A DNA stretch of 64,000 nucleotides. It comes from Lasiosphaeria ovina (Eukaryota; Ascomycota; Sordariomycetes; Sordariales; Lasiosphaeriaceae). The number at the start of each line of letters is the position of its first letter. Position 1 is the first letter of the stretch. The notes below the pieces were generated by a model, which was not told the DNA's origin, searched no databases, and worked only from the letters and a program-made list of their open reading frames with translations. Shown here piece by piece: positions 1-10,789 of this stretch. The stretch is taken from assembly GCA_033439765.1 (NCBI GenBank), contig JAULSN010000006.1, positions 1,302,001 through 1,366,000 on the forward strand, read 5' to 3'. A program made the position numbers and the translations under genes.

Positions 1-579
1 CCGGGGTCGGCGCTTGAACAGGCCGATATTGAACGATGACGTATCAGTCGACCGGTGGCCGTTCTGCGTTGTCTCCTCAATCGCCTCGTGGCTGTCCTCC
101 AGAGTGTCGTCCAGCTTGCCAAAGAGAGAGTCGTCGTCTAGATCCAGCCCAGAAGCATCTGTGAGCCTTGGCAGAGCACGGCTGACCGCCGACTCGTCTC
201 GACGGCTATACTCGATATGGGGACTTTCGACGGCGCGGCCGCGTCCAGCACTGGACGTCGAGGTGATATTTGCCAGTCGGTCCATCGCTGCATCCCGTTT
301 GCGCTTCGAGTCCTCCAGGGCCTGTGTCTGCTCCGCCGTCATCTCCAAGCCATGAGGCACGTGTTCCGTCTCGTCTGCCGTGATGGCAGCGGCATCAGAT
401 GCGCGTTTTCTCTTCAGACGCTCTTTCTCGCGGTCGCTGATGTCGTAGATATCACTGCTTGGTGCACTGGGTTTGGAGACGGCTGGTACCAGGGGCGGTG
501 TTATGGATGATTCTGCTTGCTCGCGGACTGCAGGTCGGGCCGACGCGACTCGCGATCTCTTAGGTCGCGGTCGAGGCAT
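1..579 (-). CDS. Unrecognised basic nuclear-type protein, 5' part (runs off left edge)
   Basis: The minus-strand ATG at 579-577 opens 193 codons with no stop and no obvious intron up to the window edge, so only the N-terminal part is present. The protein begins MPRPRPKRSR, a basic cluster that would fit a nuclear localisation signal. It is then hydrophilic, with a Lys/Arg/Glu helix (DREKERLKRKRA, about residues 48-59), a second charged helix near residues 80-100, an acidic patch (LDLDDDSLF), and ends at the edge with FNIGLFKRRPR. No enzyme motif, membrane segment or signal peptide is visible. I do not recognise the family. A nuclear or chromosome-associated scaffold is a guess from composition only. 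Confidence 0.6.
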   Translation of the reverse strand, partial: MPRPRPKRSRVASARPAVREQAESSITPPLVPAVSKPSAPSSDIYDISDREKERLKRKRASDAAAITADETEHVPHGLEMTAEQTQALEDSKRKRDAAMDRLANITSTSSAGRGRAVESPHIEYSRRDESAVSRALPRLTDASGLDLDDDSLFGKLDDTLEDSHEAIEETTQNGHRSTDTSSFNIGLFKRRPR

Positions 580-1127
580 TGCGTGTGTGCAGTACTACTG
601 AGTATGGCGAGTTAATTGGAGCCCCTGGGCAAAAATTACGAACTGATCCGATCCAGGGATTGAAATGCCTAGGGCACTGACGTTTGGGTGGGCGCGCGTG
701 GTGGTTTACTCAAGTCGAGAAATTGTTGGAGACGATGAATGGATGCTGGATCAATCCCGCCCCCCCCCGACGCGTCGACAACAAAACGCTTTGGAGCAAA
801 GCTCCCCCAAAGACGCGTCTGGGGTATTGGTGGGGGCCCAAAGTTTGGCCTAGGGGAGGGGCTGGGCATGTGGTCTAAGCTTCTTTCCTCGGCAGGCACG
901 GCCCTTGCTGGCGGGCGAATCAATCGTTACGTCACTTGGCGGAGCTTTTAGAGGAAGCCGCCCCCACCCTGCGCCTGTCATAAGCTGGCACTTATACCTG
1001 ATCCTGAGAGCCGACATTGAACGAACTTAAGTCAAAGAGTTAACAGAAAACCTACATCAACTTTCGGCACCCGGGCATCAATGACAATTGGGAAGCAAAG
1101 AACTCGATTTCAACAAATTCAGAAACT
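580..1127. other. Divergent intergenic region
   Basis: Lies between the divergently transcribed left-edge gene and FUN14 and presumably holds both promoters. Short overlapping ORFs at 660-950 run on both strands across a C-rich segment with no splice support or recognisable product. I see no TATA box or other element I can name. Confidence 0.4.
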
Positions 1128-1770
1128 ATGGCGTCGCCGCTAGTTGCCTGCCGTGGCGCATTCCGGCGCAACGCCGTCCCTTTCAGCCTGGCCCTCACAA
1201 CCGGGCTGGTCATGGTAAATAGACAGAGGCCAATGCGGTGCGATTCGGCCATTCCTGCCTCGGTCCCAGGCAGCCGACACGGCTCGACGGGCCACCGAAA
1301 GAAGGAGAGACTCAACTCTGAAATCATCAAGCAGCTTTCCGGGGGCAGCTTGTCCGGTACGTCTGACCGACAAAGGAAGCATCTGCAGCGACGAAATAGA
1401 CCATCTTCAACTAACATTCTTCTCTGTTCCCGTCAAGGCTTCTGCGCGGGCCTGCTAGTCAGCGTCTTTTCTCGGACATTGGTCCTACTGATGGGGATTT
1501 CCATAGTGCTTATCCAAGTGAGTCAAATATTCATGCATATTGACAAACAGATGGCGGCACCTTCTCAAGCTTACCATGCAAAATCCAAACCCATTTCGCT
1601 CATACTCAAAATCATAGGTCGCATCCCGCTATGGAATAAACGTGGTGGAGCAGCTGAATCTGAAGAAGCGCGTCGAATCATCCAAGATTCTCACAATGCT
1701 GAGCAAAAACACCGCCTTCAAGGTTGCCTTTGGCGCATCTTTTGCGCTGTCCGCCTTCATGTCTTTTTGA
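1128..1770 (+). CDS. FUN14 family mitochondrial membrane protein
   Basis: Three exons, 1128-1356, 1438-1517 and 1618-1770, give 153 aa; both introns are GT-AG and the first has a CTAAC branch site at 1411. The core GFCAGLLVSVFSRTLVLL, followed by a hydrophobic stretch, the charged segment LNLKKRVESSKIL and a C-terminal segment rich in small residues (AFKVAFGASFALSAFMSF), matches the FUN14 domain with its Gly-rich transmembrane helices. Animal FUNDC1 is an outer-membrane mitophagy receptor; fungal members are mitochondrial but poorly characterised. The N-terminus is basic and could be a targeting sequence. The gene is convergent with aminopeptidase P, with only 280 nt between stops. Confidence 0.85.
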
Positions 1771-2050
1771 GAAACCCCTGCTTCTTGTCAGGCTGAGCAA
1801 AAAACACTTGATGGGCGCATGGCGGTGCGCATTGTACGAAAAAAAAACTGCAATGGGAAAAATCAAAAGCCAAAGCCGCCGCACCAAAAACATAATAAAA
1901 TCTGCAATATCACAACAAACAAACGCACATCGTTGATGGAAACTTAACTTTCCCTGATAGTTGCTACGCACGATTATCTACCGCGCGGTTATTTCAAAGG
2001 CAGGTCTGAACTGGGTCCACAGCCAGGCCCGTTCGTCACAACGCTGCTCT

Positions 2051-4415
2051 TTAAAACGGCTGAGTCTCTCGGACGAGCCAGCTGTGGGTCAGGGGGTCTG
2101 TATCCTTGAAGAATGCCTCCGTTTTGGCGAGGATCTCCTTGTTGGAGTCGTTGAGCCACTGCTTCTCGTCTGGCGTAAGGAGCGACGCGTCAATCAGATT
2201 CCGACAGTAGGGAACCATTGTGACGTGCTCGAATCCGAAGTACGGCTTGTCGCCAAATGTGTGTTCCGTTTTCACCTCGCGCACCATGGCAATGTTTTCG
2301 ATGCGGATACCGTATGCGCCATCCTCGTAGAAACCTGGCTCAATCGACACGACGTTGCCCGGCGCGAGAGGCACATCGATATAGTTACGCCTAGTTCCAA
2401 TACCGATAGGGCCCTCGTGCACGTTCAAGAACGAGCCGACACCATGTCCTGTACCGTGTCTATAGTCCAGACCTGCTTTCTGTTGCGCATGTTAGCGTCT
2501 ATACACATCGCAGCCAAGATTATTCGCCTCTATTTTTCTGTTGGAAGGACACATGACATACCCATAGGAATTGACGGGCCAGACAATCGATAGCGAAACC
2601 ATTAGTCCCCTTGGGAAACACGGCCGTGTCCAGAGCAATGTTTCCTTTCAGCACGAGCGTGTAAGCTTTCTTCTCCGCCGGCGACGGCGTTCCAAAATGC
2701 AAGGTCCTAGTTGTGTCAGTTGTGCCATCCTTATACTGTGCTCCAGAATCGCAGAGGTAGATGGCGTTGGGGTCGACCACTGAGCAATTGCCCGGTTCCG
2801 GCTTGTAGTGGATCACGGCAGCACTGCAAATTCAGGAGTTAGCAAACACACAGACGACAGCAGCAGCCCATCAGAGATTTGGTGGGGGGGGGGTTCCTCA
2901 CTTGGGTCCCGTCGACGAAATAGTGTCGAAGGAAAGACCAACAAAGTCCTTCTGCTTCGAACGGAACTCCTCCAACTTATCGGCCGCGGCGACCTCGTCC
3001 AAGACTGCCTTCTTGTTGACTAATTGGTCTTCAAGCCATGCAAAGAACTGCGAGAGAGCTGCACCGTCGCGGATGTGGCAGTTCCGCATTCCGCTCAGCT
3101 CCGTCTCGTTTTTGACTGCCTTGGCGTCTCCGATGGGGCTTCTGCTTTCCTCAACGAACTTGCCGCCCCCCAAAGCTAATTTCAGAGCCCACGATGCCTT
3201 ACCCGAGATGAGATATTTCTTGGCCGGAGAGGTCTCCCCTTCTGCCTCGGCACTGCTCGCCAGGGCCTTGGTGTCTGCAAAGAGTTCGTCATACGGCCTG
3301 ACCGAAACCTTGATCGTGTCGAGATAGCTCTTGACTTCGGCGCTCAGCTTCGACGAGTCAATATAAAGAGTGGCCGAGTCATCAGTCACGATTGCGTACG
3401 AGTAGAAGACGGGGTTGTATGGGATATCACTGCCGCGAAGGTTGAACAACCAGGCGATGTCGTCGAGGAGGGAAACGACAAACCCAGCGGCCTTCTTCTT
3501 GGCAAGCTCCTTACGTAGGTCGGCAAGCTTAGTCCCGGTGTCCTTGCCCGAATACTCTGGAGAGAGGTACATGACCGGCTGGCTAGGTCGAGCTGGTCTG
3601 TCGGCTCCCCAGACCTGGTCAACCAGGTTCTCGGACAGGGCTACTAGACCAGCGCCACCACTCTTCTTGATGCTCTCCTCGAGCTTCTCGGCAACGGGGC
3701 TCGCGATGAGGGTGGGATCGACAGCGACAGTCTTTCCGCCGGCCGACTCGGTGGCGGTCCACTCTTGCCAGGTGGGCACATCTTGAATTCCCGTCTTGAG
3801 AAGCTGCCAGTTCTGGTCGAGCTGCTTGTCGGCCTGGTTGAAGTAGCGGCCGTCGGTATTGAGAGCGGCCTTGTCGCGCGTCACGATGGCGGTACCGGCA
3901 GAGCCGCTGAATCCAGAGATGAATGCGCGGCGGCCGTCGCAGGCGGCTATGTACTCGGAATGGTGGTTGTCTTCCGATGGGACCACTGAAGGTAACACAA
4001 TGTCAGTGTCTGGCGAAGCTTGGGGAGCGCGGGAAGCGGGCAGTGATTGGAAGCACGAAGCATAGGTAAACCACGGCAAGCACACGCCGTCACACTTACC
4101 GTATATGTCGACCCCATGCTTCTCCATCGAGGCCCGCAGCGCGTCCAGGCGGGCGCTTGTGTCCACCGTCTCCATATCTTGGGCGAGGGCCTGCGATGCA
4201 GAGGCCGGTCTAGCAGCTCGGGTGTGGATAGGTCGTCTCGTGAGCGCTGGCGTCCACAATGCACGTACAGCTCTGGGGCCGGATTCTGAGCCTCTCAAGG
4301 TACTCCTCGGACTTGCACCTGGCAACCAGATGCTCGCGCTGAGTCGAACTTGCACGGTCCGCAGAGGGAAAGGAGCAAAGGCAGCAAGACAAGGGCGCGC
4401 CCTTATATACCGCAT
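2051..4415 (-). CDS. ampp: Xaa-Pro aminopeptidase P (M24B metallopeptidase)
   Basis: Minus-strand exons 4415-4100, 3985-2902, 2823-2562 and 2479-2051 give 696 aa. The enzyme removes an N-terminal residue that precedes proline. The M24 dinuclear metal site is complete: [15 protein letters not shown] supplies two Asp ligands, [16 protein letters not shown] the His, and [18 protein letters not shown] the two Glu. The creatinase-like N-terminal domain starts near residue 81 ([10 protein letters not shown]). Starting there gives 616 aa, about the usual fungal length, while the upstream ATG used here adds an Arg/Ser/Ala-rich leader resembling a mitochondrial presequence. A TATATAAG string lies inside that leader, so the start is uncertain. 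The first intron (4099-3986) is 114 nt with no in-frame stop, so retaining it would also keep the frame. Confidence 0.88.
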
Positions 4416-4970
4416 GGACAAAGGACCACCTCAGCTCCGGCAGACAGGCGGGCAGGCGGGCAGGCAGGTAAGGTAAATTGCAGAGAGTGAGCTACCTATC
4501 GCTATCGGCCTGTGGGAGGGAAGCGAAGCGACATAGAAGCAGAGCCGGCCTGAAAGGGACGGAGCGGGTATTCGAGGTTGGTGATGGGAGTTCTATCCGA
4601 CCCCACCTTCAGCCCACTAATACTCAGTGGTCAAATACCTGCCCGGTTACCTTATTAGGGGTCCCTTACAGGCTCCCGCTTCGTTTGCCAAATCACGCGG
4701 CGTGGGTCATGGAAAGGACCCCAGTCAGAGACAACATACCCGCATACAAGTGCAACAGAGGTGAGGGACAGCGTGGGATGTTGGAATCACTCTCGTAACG
4801 GGTTCGATACTTTCGGATAAGGGAAGCGGAAGGATGAAAGCAAACGGTGCGGCGGTGGCCGCGGCGGTGCTGGGATCCCCGTCAGCTCGGGCAAGTGTGG
4901 GGTTCCATCCATGGATACCGGCGGGGCTACCGTGTGGACGGAGTGCCTTTACTACGTACCTAGTTACCTT
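4416..4970. other. Intergenic region, aminopeptidase P promoter side
   Basis: Upstream of aminopeptidase P and immediately left of the inverted-repeat element. It has a short GGCAGGCA repeat at 4447-4470 and small ORFs with no family resemblance. No gene is supported here. Confidence 0.4.
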
Positions 4971-5013
4971 GGTAGGAAGGTCTATTTGTACGGTAGGATA
5001 CAAAAAGTGACAT
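4971..5013 (+). repeat. Left terminal inverted repeat (43 bp)
   Basis: Exact reverse complement of 6198-6240. Degenerate similarity extends inward to about 5070. Confidence 0.9.
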
Positions 5014-5120
5014 GCGCGCCAAGGCGCCAAGCCACTAGCCCAGCCAAATTCAGATTTTTACACCTAAAAAGCCTAACTCAATGGATTGAACTCTTCTTCA
5101 GACGGCCTGCCCGGCACCCT

Positions 5121-5220
5121 GCGCCCGGGCCAATTTTTACCTGCAATTGAGGCCATCGCCAAATCCACCGCCTGCGCCCCGCGCCCGGGCCACATAGGCC
5201 AATTTTTACCTACAATTGAG
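5121..5220 (+). repeat. Two direct repeat copies inside the TIR element
   Basis: Copy 1 (5121-5151) and copy 2 (5181-5220) share gcgcccgggcca followed by aatttttacctrcaattgag. Copy 2 has an extra nine-base piece (cataggcca or equivalent). Subterminal repeats of this kind are common in DNA transposons, where transposase may bind them; that role is inferred. Confidence 0.7.
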
Positions 5221-5350
5221 AGCATTCCTTGTAGTCACGAGCTTCTGCGTAGAATGAGGGAGGGTAATTTGAGGCTCGTGAAGCCAGACTTCCACGCATA
5301 CTAGTGGTTGGGTAGGTCTATTACTAACGAAGACCTCTATCTACAATATC

Positions 5351-5973
5351 ATGAGTTTGACCGTGTTACACGGCTCCGAGGAAGACCCGAGGCTCTGCCG
5401 CTATTGCTCCCGACCCTCGGGCACCCCGGTCAACAGGCCCGATTTCTACGGCACCAACACCGACGCCGGCCCCTACGTCTACCGGCCGTGAGTCAGGTCT
5501 GCAGCCTTCCATTCGCCGTCAACCCTCACAGTGGGAGGGTGTCAACCCTACAATAGGAAGACAACAGGGCCAACAGGGACCAAGAAAACACCATGGAAAA
5601 TCCTCCTGCGCAGGCACTACAAACTGTGAATGGCCTCACAGTCCCCTCGCCTACTCGCGGCGGCCGCGGCGGCCGCGGCGGCCGAGGTGGTAAGGCGCAG
5701 AGAGCCCGGGCAACAAAGGGAGGCTCTGGCAGCCGGGGCGGCCCTGGCAGCTGGGGTGGCCGTGTTGCAAAGGCAACATCAACACCACGGGCATCGTCAG
5801 GGGCATCACTTACTGAGGCTTCATCTGGCACGCAGGATTCAACGCCGAGGGCGCGCAGGGCCCGAGGAGGCATTGTCAAGGCTTCCACACGTGGTGCAAC
5901 AGCCCGTCGTACTACGAGGGCCTTGGCTGCAGCCTTTGAAGCGCAACAAAGCAGCGATCTTGAGGGTGCCTAG
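5351..5973 (+). CDS. Candidate small Arg/Gly-rich protein inside the TIR element
   Basis: Exon 1 (5351-5487) reads from ATG to a GTGAGT donor. Exon 2 (5568-5973) follows an ACAG acceptor and continues in frame to a stop, giving 180 aa with an 80 nt intron. The N-terminal part contains a Cys pair (LCRYC, about residues 16-20). The second part has RGG repeats from GGC triplets (near residues 74-84), then Gly/Ser/Arg-rich sequence with many Arg and Thr, ending AAFEAQQSSDLEGA. Such composition suggests nucleic-acid binding but shows no transposase, helicase or reverse transcriptase motif. A longer overlapping ORF (5630-6088) in another frame is Ala-rich and looks like a shadow of the GGC repeats. 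Expression and the splice junction are unproven. Confidence 0.35.
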
Positions 5974-6197
5974 GCAGGGCAGGTTTTTATTGCATTTTTG
6001 GGCATGTTATGTAAGCAACAACAAGGAGGGCGGCTTCGATTTTATTGCAGAAATGAACGATTTGAGCGAATTCTACGGCCCTGAGTGACTGCGTATGTGG
6101 CTAATTGATCCGAAGTTGGTTGCGTTGGCACCGTCCCAGGCATTAGCACTTTTTTTAGTGCGAAAAGTGGATTTTGGCTGGGCTGGTCCCAGCACGT

Positions 6198-6240
6198 ATG
6201 TCACTTTTTGTATCCTACCGTACAAATAGACCTTCCTACC
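6198..6240 (-). repeat. Right terminal inverted repeat (43 bp)
   Basis: Exact reverse complement of 4971-5013. An additional partial unit lies outside it to about 6252. Confidence 0.9.
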
Positions 6241-7008
6241 GTACGAATAGACTGTCTCTTCTTTATTTATCCGTATATAGGTATAGCGTCCCCCGTTCTC
6301 TGTGCCTCAAATGCATGTTCCCGTCTTCTCTTTGCAGCCCATTCTTTGGGGCAGACTACGTATAATGAAACGTGGCCCGCTGTGGAACAGTTCTGGCTGA
6401 CCAAAGCACGCAGTTGTAGGTCATCATTACTGCACATCAATGCCTGATACCTTAAAAGCATACGCCGCTCTGCACGTGTAATTCGTACGCCGTGGCCAAA
6501 GCTGGGGCCGCAGGAGTTTTCCTTCTGATAAACTCCGCTGCTACCTGAGTCTGGAACCAACAACACCGCAGGCGGGGCTAAACTTATAGCTAAAAGGGAT
6601 CAGGCAGAGCAACTGGCCAGACGTGAGTGGAAGCCTCGTCAAACGGCTTTTCTCAAAGCTACGAGGTGTTAGATTCTTCCATTACTTTTCCATTCTTCGA
6701 TCCGCTGTCTACAATACCTAGTTCGCGCAACTGGCTGTTTGGTCATAGGGATAATTCCTCTAGAATTTGGGCACCCATACAACCTACCTAGGCAGGCCGC
6801 TGCAGCAACTTGAGGGTTCAACGTTGAAGATTGCATTTCACTGACAGGACCCACTTCCCGCGATTAAGACCTGACTGGGCTCACCCAACCCCGACGTCAA
6901 ACCATTACTGCATCGACATTTATAAAACGTCGATGGTATTGCAGCAACCCTCTCACCTACCGTAGCTACCGGGACCGGAATGCACCGCATAGCCGTGCCG
7001 ACCTCACC
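6241..7008. other. Intergenic region, importin promoter side
   Basis: Sequence between the right end of the TIR element and the importin ATG. Small ORFs only. The last 200 bases should hold the importin 5' UTR; no clear TATA box. Confidence 0.4.
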
Positions 7009-10000
7009 ATGGAACAGCTGCCCTTGCCGTCGAGTCTCGCCGAGGTGGAAGCGGTCAGTCCATAACGAACACAGGGCAGTGGAGGCTTTCTGTTCTGTTC
7101 CCACTAACTCTTGCTCACAGTTGATCCGAGCGCTGTATTCGCGAAACCCTCCCGAGACCATCTCCAAAATACAGGAAGTTTTGCAGCGGCTGCAGAAATC
7201 GCCCCAGGGGTGGCAGCTCGCCTCCAGCTTGATCGCGAGCCGCGATGAAAACGTCAGATTTTATGCTGCCTTGACGCTGATCGTCAAGCTCAACAGAGAC
7301 AGGTACGTACAAGTACAATGCATTTTGGTTCCTGGAAATCATTCCCCAATTTGGCAGATGTAAAGCCCCATGGTTGGCTCACACTGCGTCTCTGTGTCTC
7401 TTGGTGGAGTACATACATGCCAAATATCTACGGTGTCGTGGGAACCGAGCCGACCATGGATGAGATGAAGCCGCCTTACAAATTATACGCCCTTTTTTGT
7501 ATTTGAATTCCAAAACTCGACACTAACCTGCAATCAAAATACTAAAATTCAGTACTGAGCTGTCCGAGGACGATGCCAAGGGTCTCATCGAGAACATTGT
7601 GGGATGGATCCTTCAGTCACTGGCCGATGGCACGAGTGCCTTCGTGACCAAGAAGCTCAGCTCAGCTCTCGTCACATACTTCATCCACTTCTCCCACCTG
7701 TGGCCCAACTGTGTCCGCCATTATGTCCATTGTCTAGATCTTGGCCGCGGTGTCTCAATCGACGGGCTGGACGACGCTCTGCCTACAAGCGAGCTCGTTG
7801 CAAAACTCAGTCCCCAGCAGCTCAAAGCCGCCATCTGGTTCGCAACCTCGCTCGTTGAAGAAGTCGGGAAAACAGACATGAACTCGCCTAAGTTGTAAGA
7901 GAGGCTCCCCTTGAGCTTCAACTACAGATGTTGACGCAGATACTAACAACCCCTAGTGCCATTGTTCACGACCGGCTTGTCAAGAACGCATCTGATGTGG
8001 CATACCTTCTCGCCCGTAGCTTCTCTCAGCCGCTGAACACTCCTGGGCCGAAGATACAAGATGACGCGCTGAATTGCTTTCAGGTATGTCTGAACCCCCA
8101 CCCCTAGCGACCATTTTCCGCGAGTAAAAACAAAAAACACCGGCAGCCAAAGAGTACTCTTGACGAGGAACACTGACTGACCGGGAATAAAGGCTTGGAT
8201 TTTGTATGCCCAGCGCGTGCCGTCTAACACGGAGGTCCTGATAACGCCGCTTCGGGAACTTGTCGACCCAGCAGTGAATTGCTTCGCAGACCAGGAGCTT
8301 TTCCAGCCCACTGCAGAACTATTCAGTGACGTTCTTTATAACTACTCAAGCTTCTTGACTGAGTCCCACTACGGTGCCCTAGCCGCCCTGTTCGACAGCC
8401 CGTGGGCCGCAGAGTATTACAACCGAACCATTCACGGAAACCACGAGGAGGAGGGCATTTCGTTTGGTCTGTTAATGCTAGCATACGGAGACGCCAAGGT
8501 ACAGGATCTGATGACGAGCCCTGATGACCGCTCCCAAAGGTTTCTTGAGAAGCTAAGTGGGCTTCTCGCCGCCGACGGCTACGTCGTGAGCGACGACGCC
8601 ATATTCGTGCCCGCCCTCGAATTTTGGAGCACATTTGTCGAGACCATGATCGACAACACCTTCTCGGACGAGGAAGAAACAAAGTCTTGGAAACCCTACG
8701 CCGATCAGCATCTCAAGGCCATTGTCATGAACTGCTGGCGTAAGATCCAATTCCCCCCGGCCGAGACATTTGCAGAATGGGACTCGTCTGAGCGTGTCGG
8801 GTTTAGTGATGCCCGCAAGGACGTTGCGGACATGCTGCAGTCCGTATTCACTCTGAATGCCTCTAGTCTTGTTTCCTTTTTTGCCGACTTGTTTCTGCAG
8901 TCCGTTGCTGCTCAGGCATGGGCCGAAGTCGAAGCCTCGGCTTTCTGCTTGGGATCGCTTTCCGACTGCCTTTCGGACAACCCCAAGTATGATCTTGAGC
9001 TGTCCAAGGTATTTGATTTGTCCTTCTTTGAGCTACTTGGCGAGGTCCATGGCTCGGTGCCTCTCCGACTTCGCCAGACTGGACTGTCGTTGATAGAGAG
9101 GTATTGTGAGTACTTTGAACGGCATGCCGAGTACCTTCCCCATGCTCTCAACTTGCTCTTTGCCGCTGTGGGAGACCCTGTTCTCGGATCGCCCTCAGCC
9201 CGGTCCATTTCCACCCTGTGCTCTTCTTGCCGCTCAATCCTCACCGGGGAAGCTGGTGCATTTCTCAGACATTACCAGGTAATCCGCAATAGCCAGGTGC
9301 TTGACTCACTTGTGGAGGAAAGAATCATCCTGGCAATCGCGTCCATAATACAAGCCATACCGGATGAGAACCAGAGATTGGAAACATTCAACGATCTCTA
9401 CATCCTGCTCAAGAACGATCTTGACCTCGCTGTGCGCTTGAAAGCACAGCCGGGGTTACTGAATCTATCCGACCCTAATATTCTCAGGGGAGTAGATCCG
9501 CCAAATCCGCAAGTTAGGCCCTCTGCCGATGAGGTTTCTCTTCAGATCGCTCTTAGATCTCTCCGCTGTCTCGCCAACGTTGGTAGAGGCATGCAGGACG
9601 TCAAAGAGCACCCGGTAGATCTAGACCACGATCTCCCCCCCAAACAGATAGGGGCAAAGCTCGCAAGCATACAGGCAGACATTATGGGTGTGATCATCGA
9701 GATTCAACGGAACTTCAGCACCAGTGGAGAGGTGATAGAAATAATTTGCAACATTCTCCGGGCGGGCTTCTCGGAGACTGAACCTGGGCCCTTCGTGTTA
9801 CCGCCCGACGTGGTGACGGACTACTTCCTTCGGCAAACATTCGAGACACCACGCTTGGGCACTCTTCTCAGCACCGTCTGCTCGTTCGTCGGCTCGCTTT
9901 ATAGCGGGCCCAAGCTAATTGTGCCGAACCACCTCGCCCGCCTGCTTCCATGGGTCATCTCCATACTGAAGGCGCTTCCAGGTACGTCTCGAGTGCTGCA

Positions 10001-10789
10001 CTTCTCTGTTCCACCTGAAAAAGTTTTAACGTCTCTGCACAGAGCCTGAAGACGACACCGAGATTTGCCAGAACGGCATCGGCTTGGTCGAAAAGGTCAT
10101 GGCGCGCTACCCCGAGGTTCTCTTCCAGCTGCAGCCCTCGCAGATGCTGGAGTTTTTCTTCATGTTCTCGCTCAAGGTGCTCAACGGAAAGGAGCCACTC
10201 CCTAAAAGCGCCGCGGCTGAGTTCTGGGTAAGTTCTCCCACCGTCTAGACCCTTTTTGTCCCTACCAAACAAACGAAAATCACAGAATCTCTACGAATAA
10301 TGATGTCTTATCTAACTTCTGCATGATATAGTCCAGCTTCATTACTCTCAAAAGCGACGATAACCCGTCGCTGCAGGCCACCATTTCCGGCGCCATGGAC
10401 CACCTCGGCCCGCTCATCGCGCTGACGCTCGTCCAAAACATTGGCGGCAACGCCGCCCGTAGCGAAATCGACCGCCTCACCGAGCCCCTAAAGAAGCTTA
10501 CCAGCAACCAGCCCCGCGCCCAAGCCTGGCTTCAGCAGGCGCTGTTCCACGAGTCTTTCCCAAGCACCCAGGTCACGGCCGAGGATAAGATGCTGTTTCT
10601 TAAGAAGATCGTTGGGTGAGTTATTATCCCCCCTTCTTCGTGGATAGGCCACGAGTCTTTGATGGCTGGGTACCTAGCTAACCACGTCGGCGGGTACTCT
10701 TTAGACTCCGAGGCGCGAGAACTACAAACCAGGTCGTGCGCGAATTCTGGCTTTCGTGTCGGGGCTCCAACTTTGCTTATGTTTCTTGA
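7009..10789 (+). CDS. Importin-beta family nuclear transport receptor (importin-13/Kap111/Pdr6 type)
   Basis: Eight exons: 7009-7053, 7121-7302, 7553-7894, 7957-8083, 8193-9981, 10043-10227, 10332-10615 and 10705-10789, giving 1,012 aa. All introns are GT-AG and phases agree. Karyopherins carry cargo through the nuclear pore in a Ran-dependent manner. The N-terminus (IQEVLQRLQKSPQGWQLA, about residues 30-47, then ENVRFYAALTLIVKLNRD) matches the importin-beta N-terminal region of this class. The remainder is alpha-helical HEAT-type sequence without enzymatic motifs. The last exon encodes a conserved-looking tail (NQVVREFWLSCRGSNFAY), which supports the final splice; otherwise translation would stop just after 10615. 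The exact orthologue among importin-13-like receptors cannot be settled by eye. Confidence 0.85.

Larger units (their letters stand above)
4971..6240. mobile_element. TIR-bounded insertion of about 1.27 kb, not classified
   Basis: Positions 4971-5013 and 6198-6240 are a perfect 43 bp inverted repeat, beginning ggtaggaaggtctatttgta at the outer left end. Similarity continues inward with mismatches for roughly 50 bp more; both arms share agcccagccaaa. Outside the right arm a second partial copy (gtctattcgtacggtagga, reverse strand, to about 6252) makes the end tandem. The element sits between the divergent aminopeptidase P and importin genes. Inside are a pair of direct repeats and one candidate two-exon gene; no transposase motif is visible. 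I could not identify a target-site duplication. A MITE-like or gene-carrying non-autonomous DNA transposon is the likeliest reading. Confidence 0.75.

Noticed and set aside
5630..6088. 152-codon Ala-rich ORF in the TIR element
   Set aside because: Its poly-Ala start is a frame shadow of the GGC repeats that encode RGG in the spliced candidate gene.
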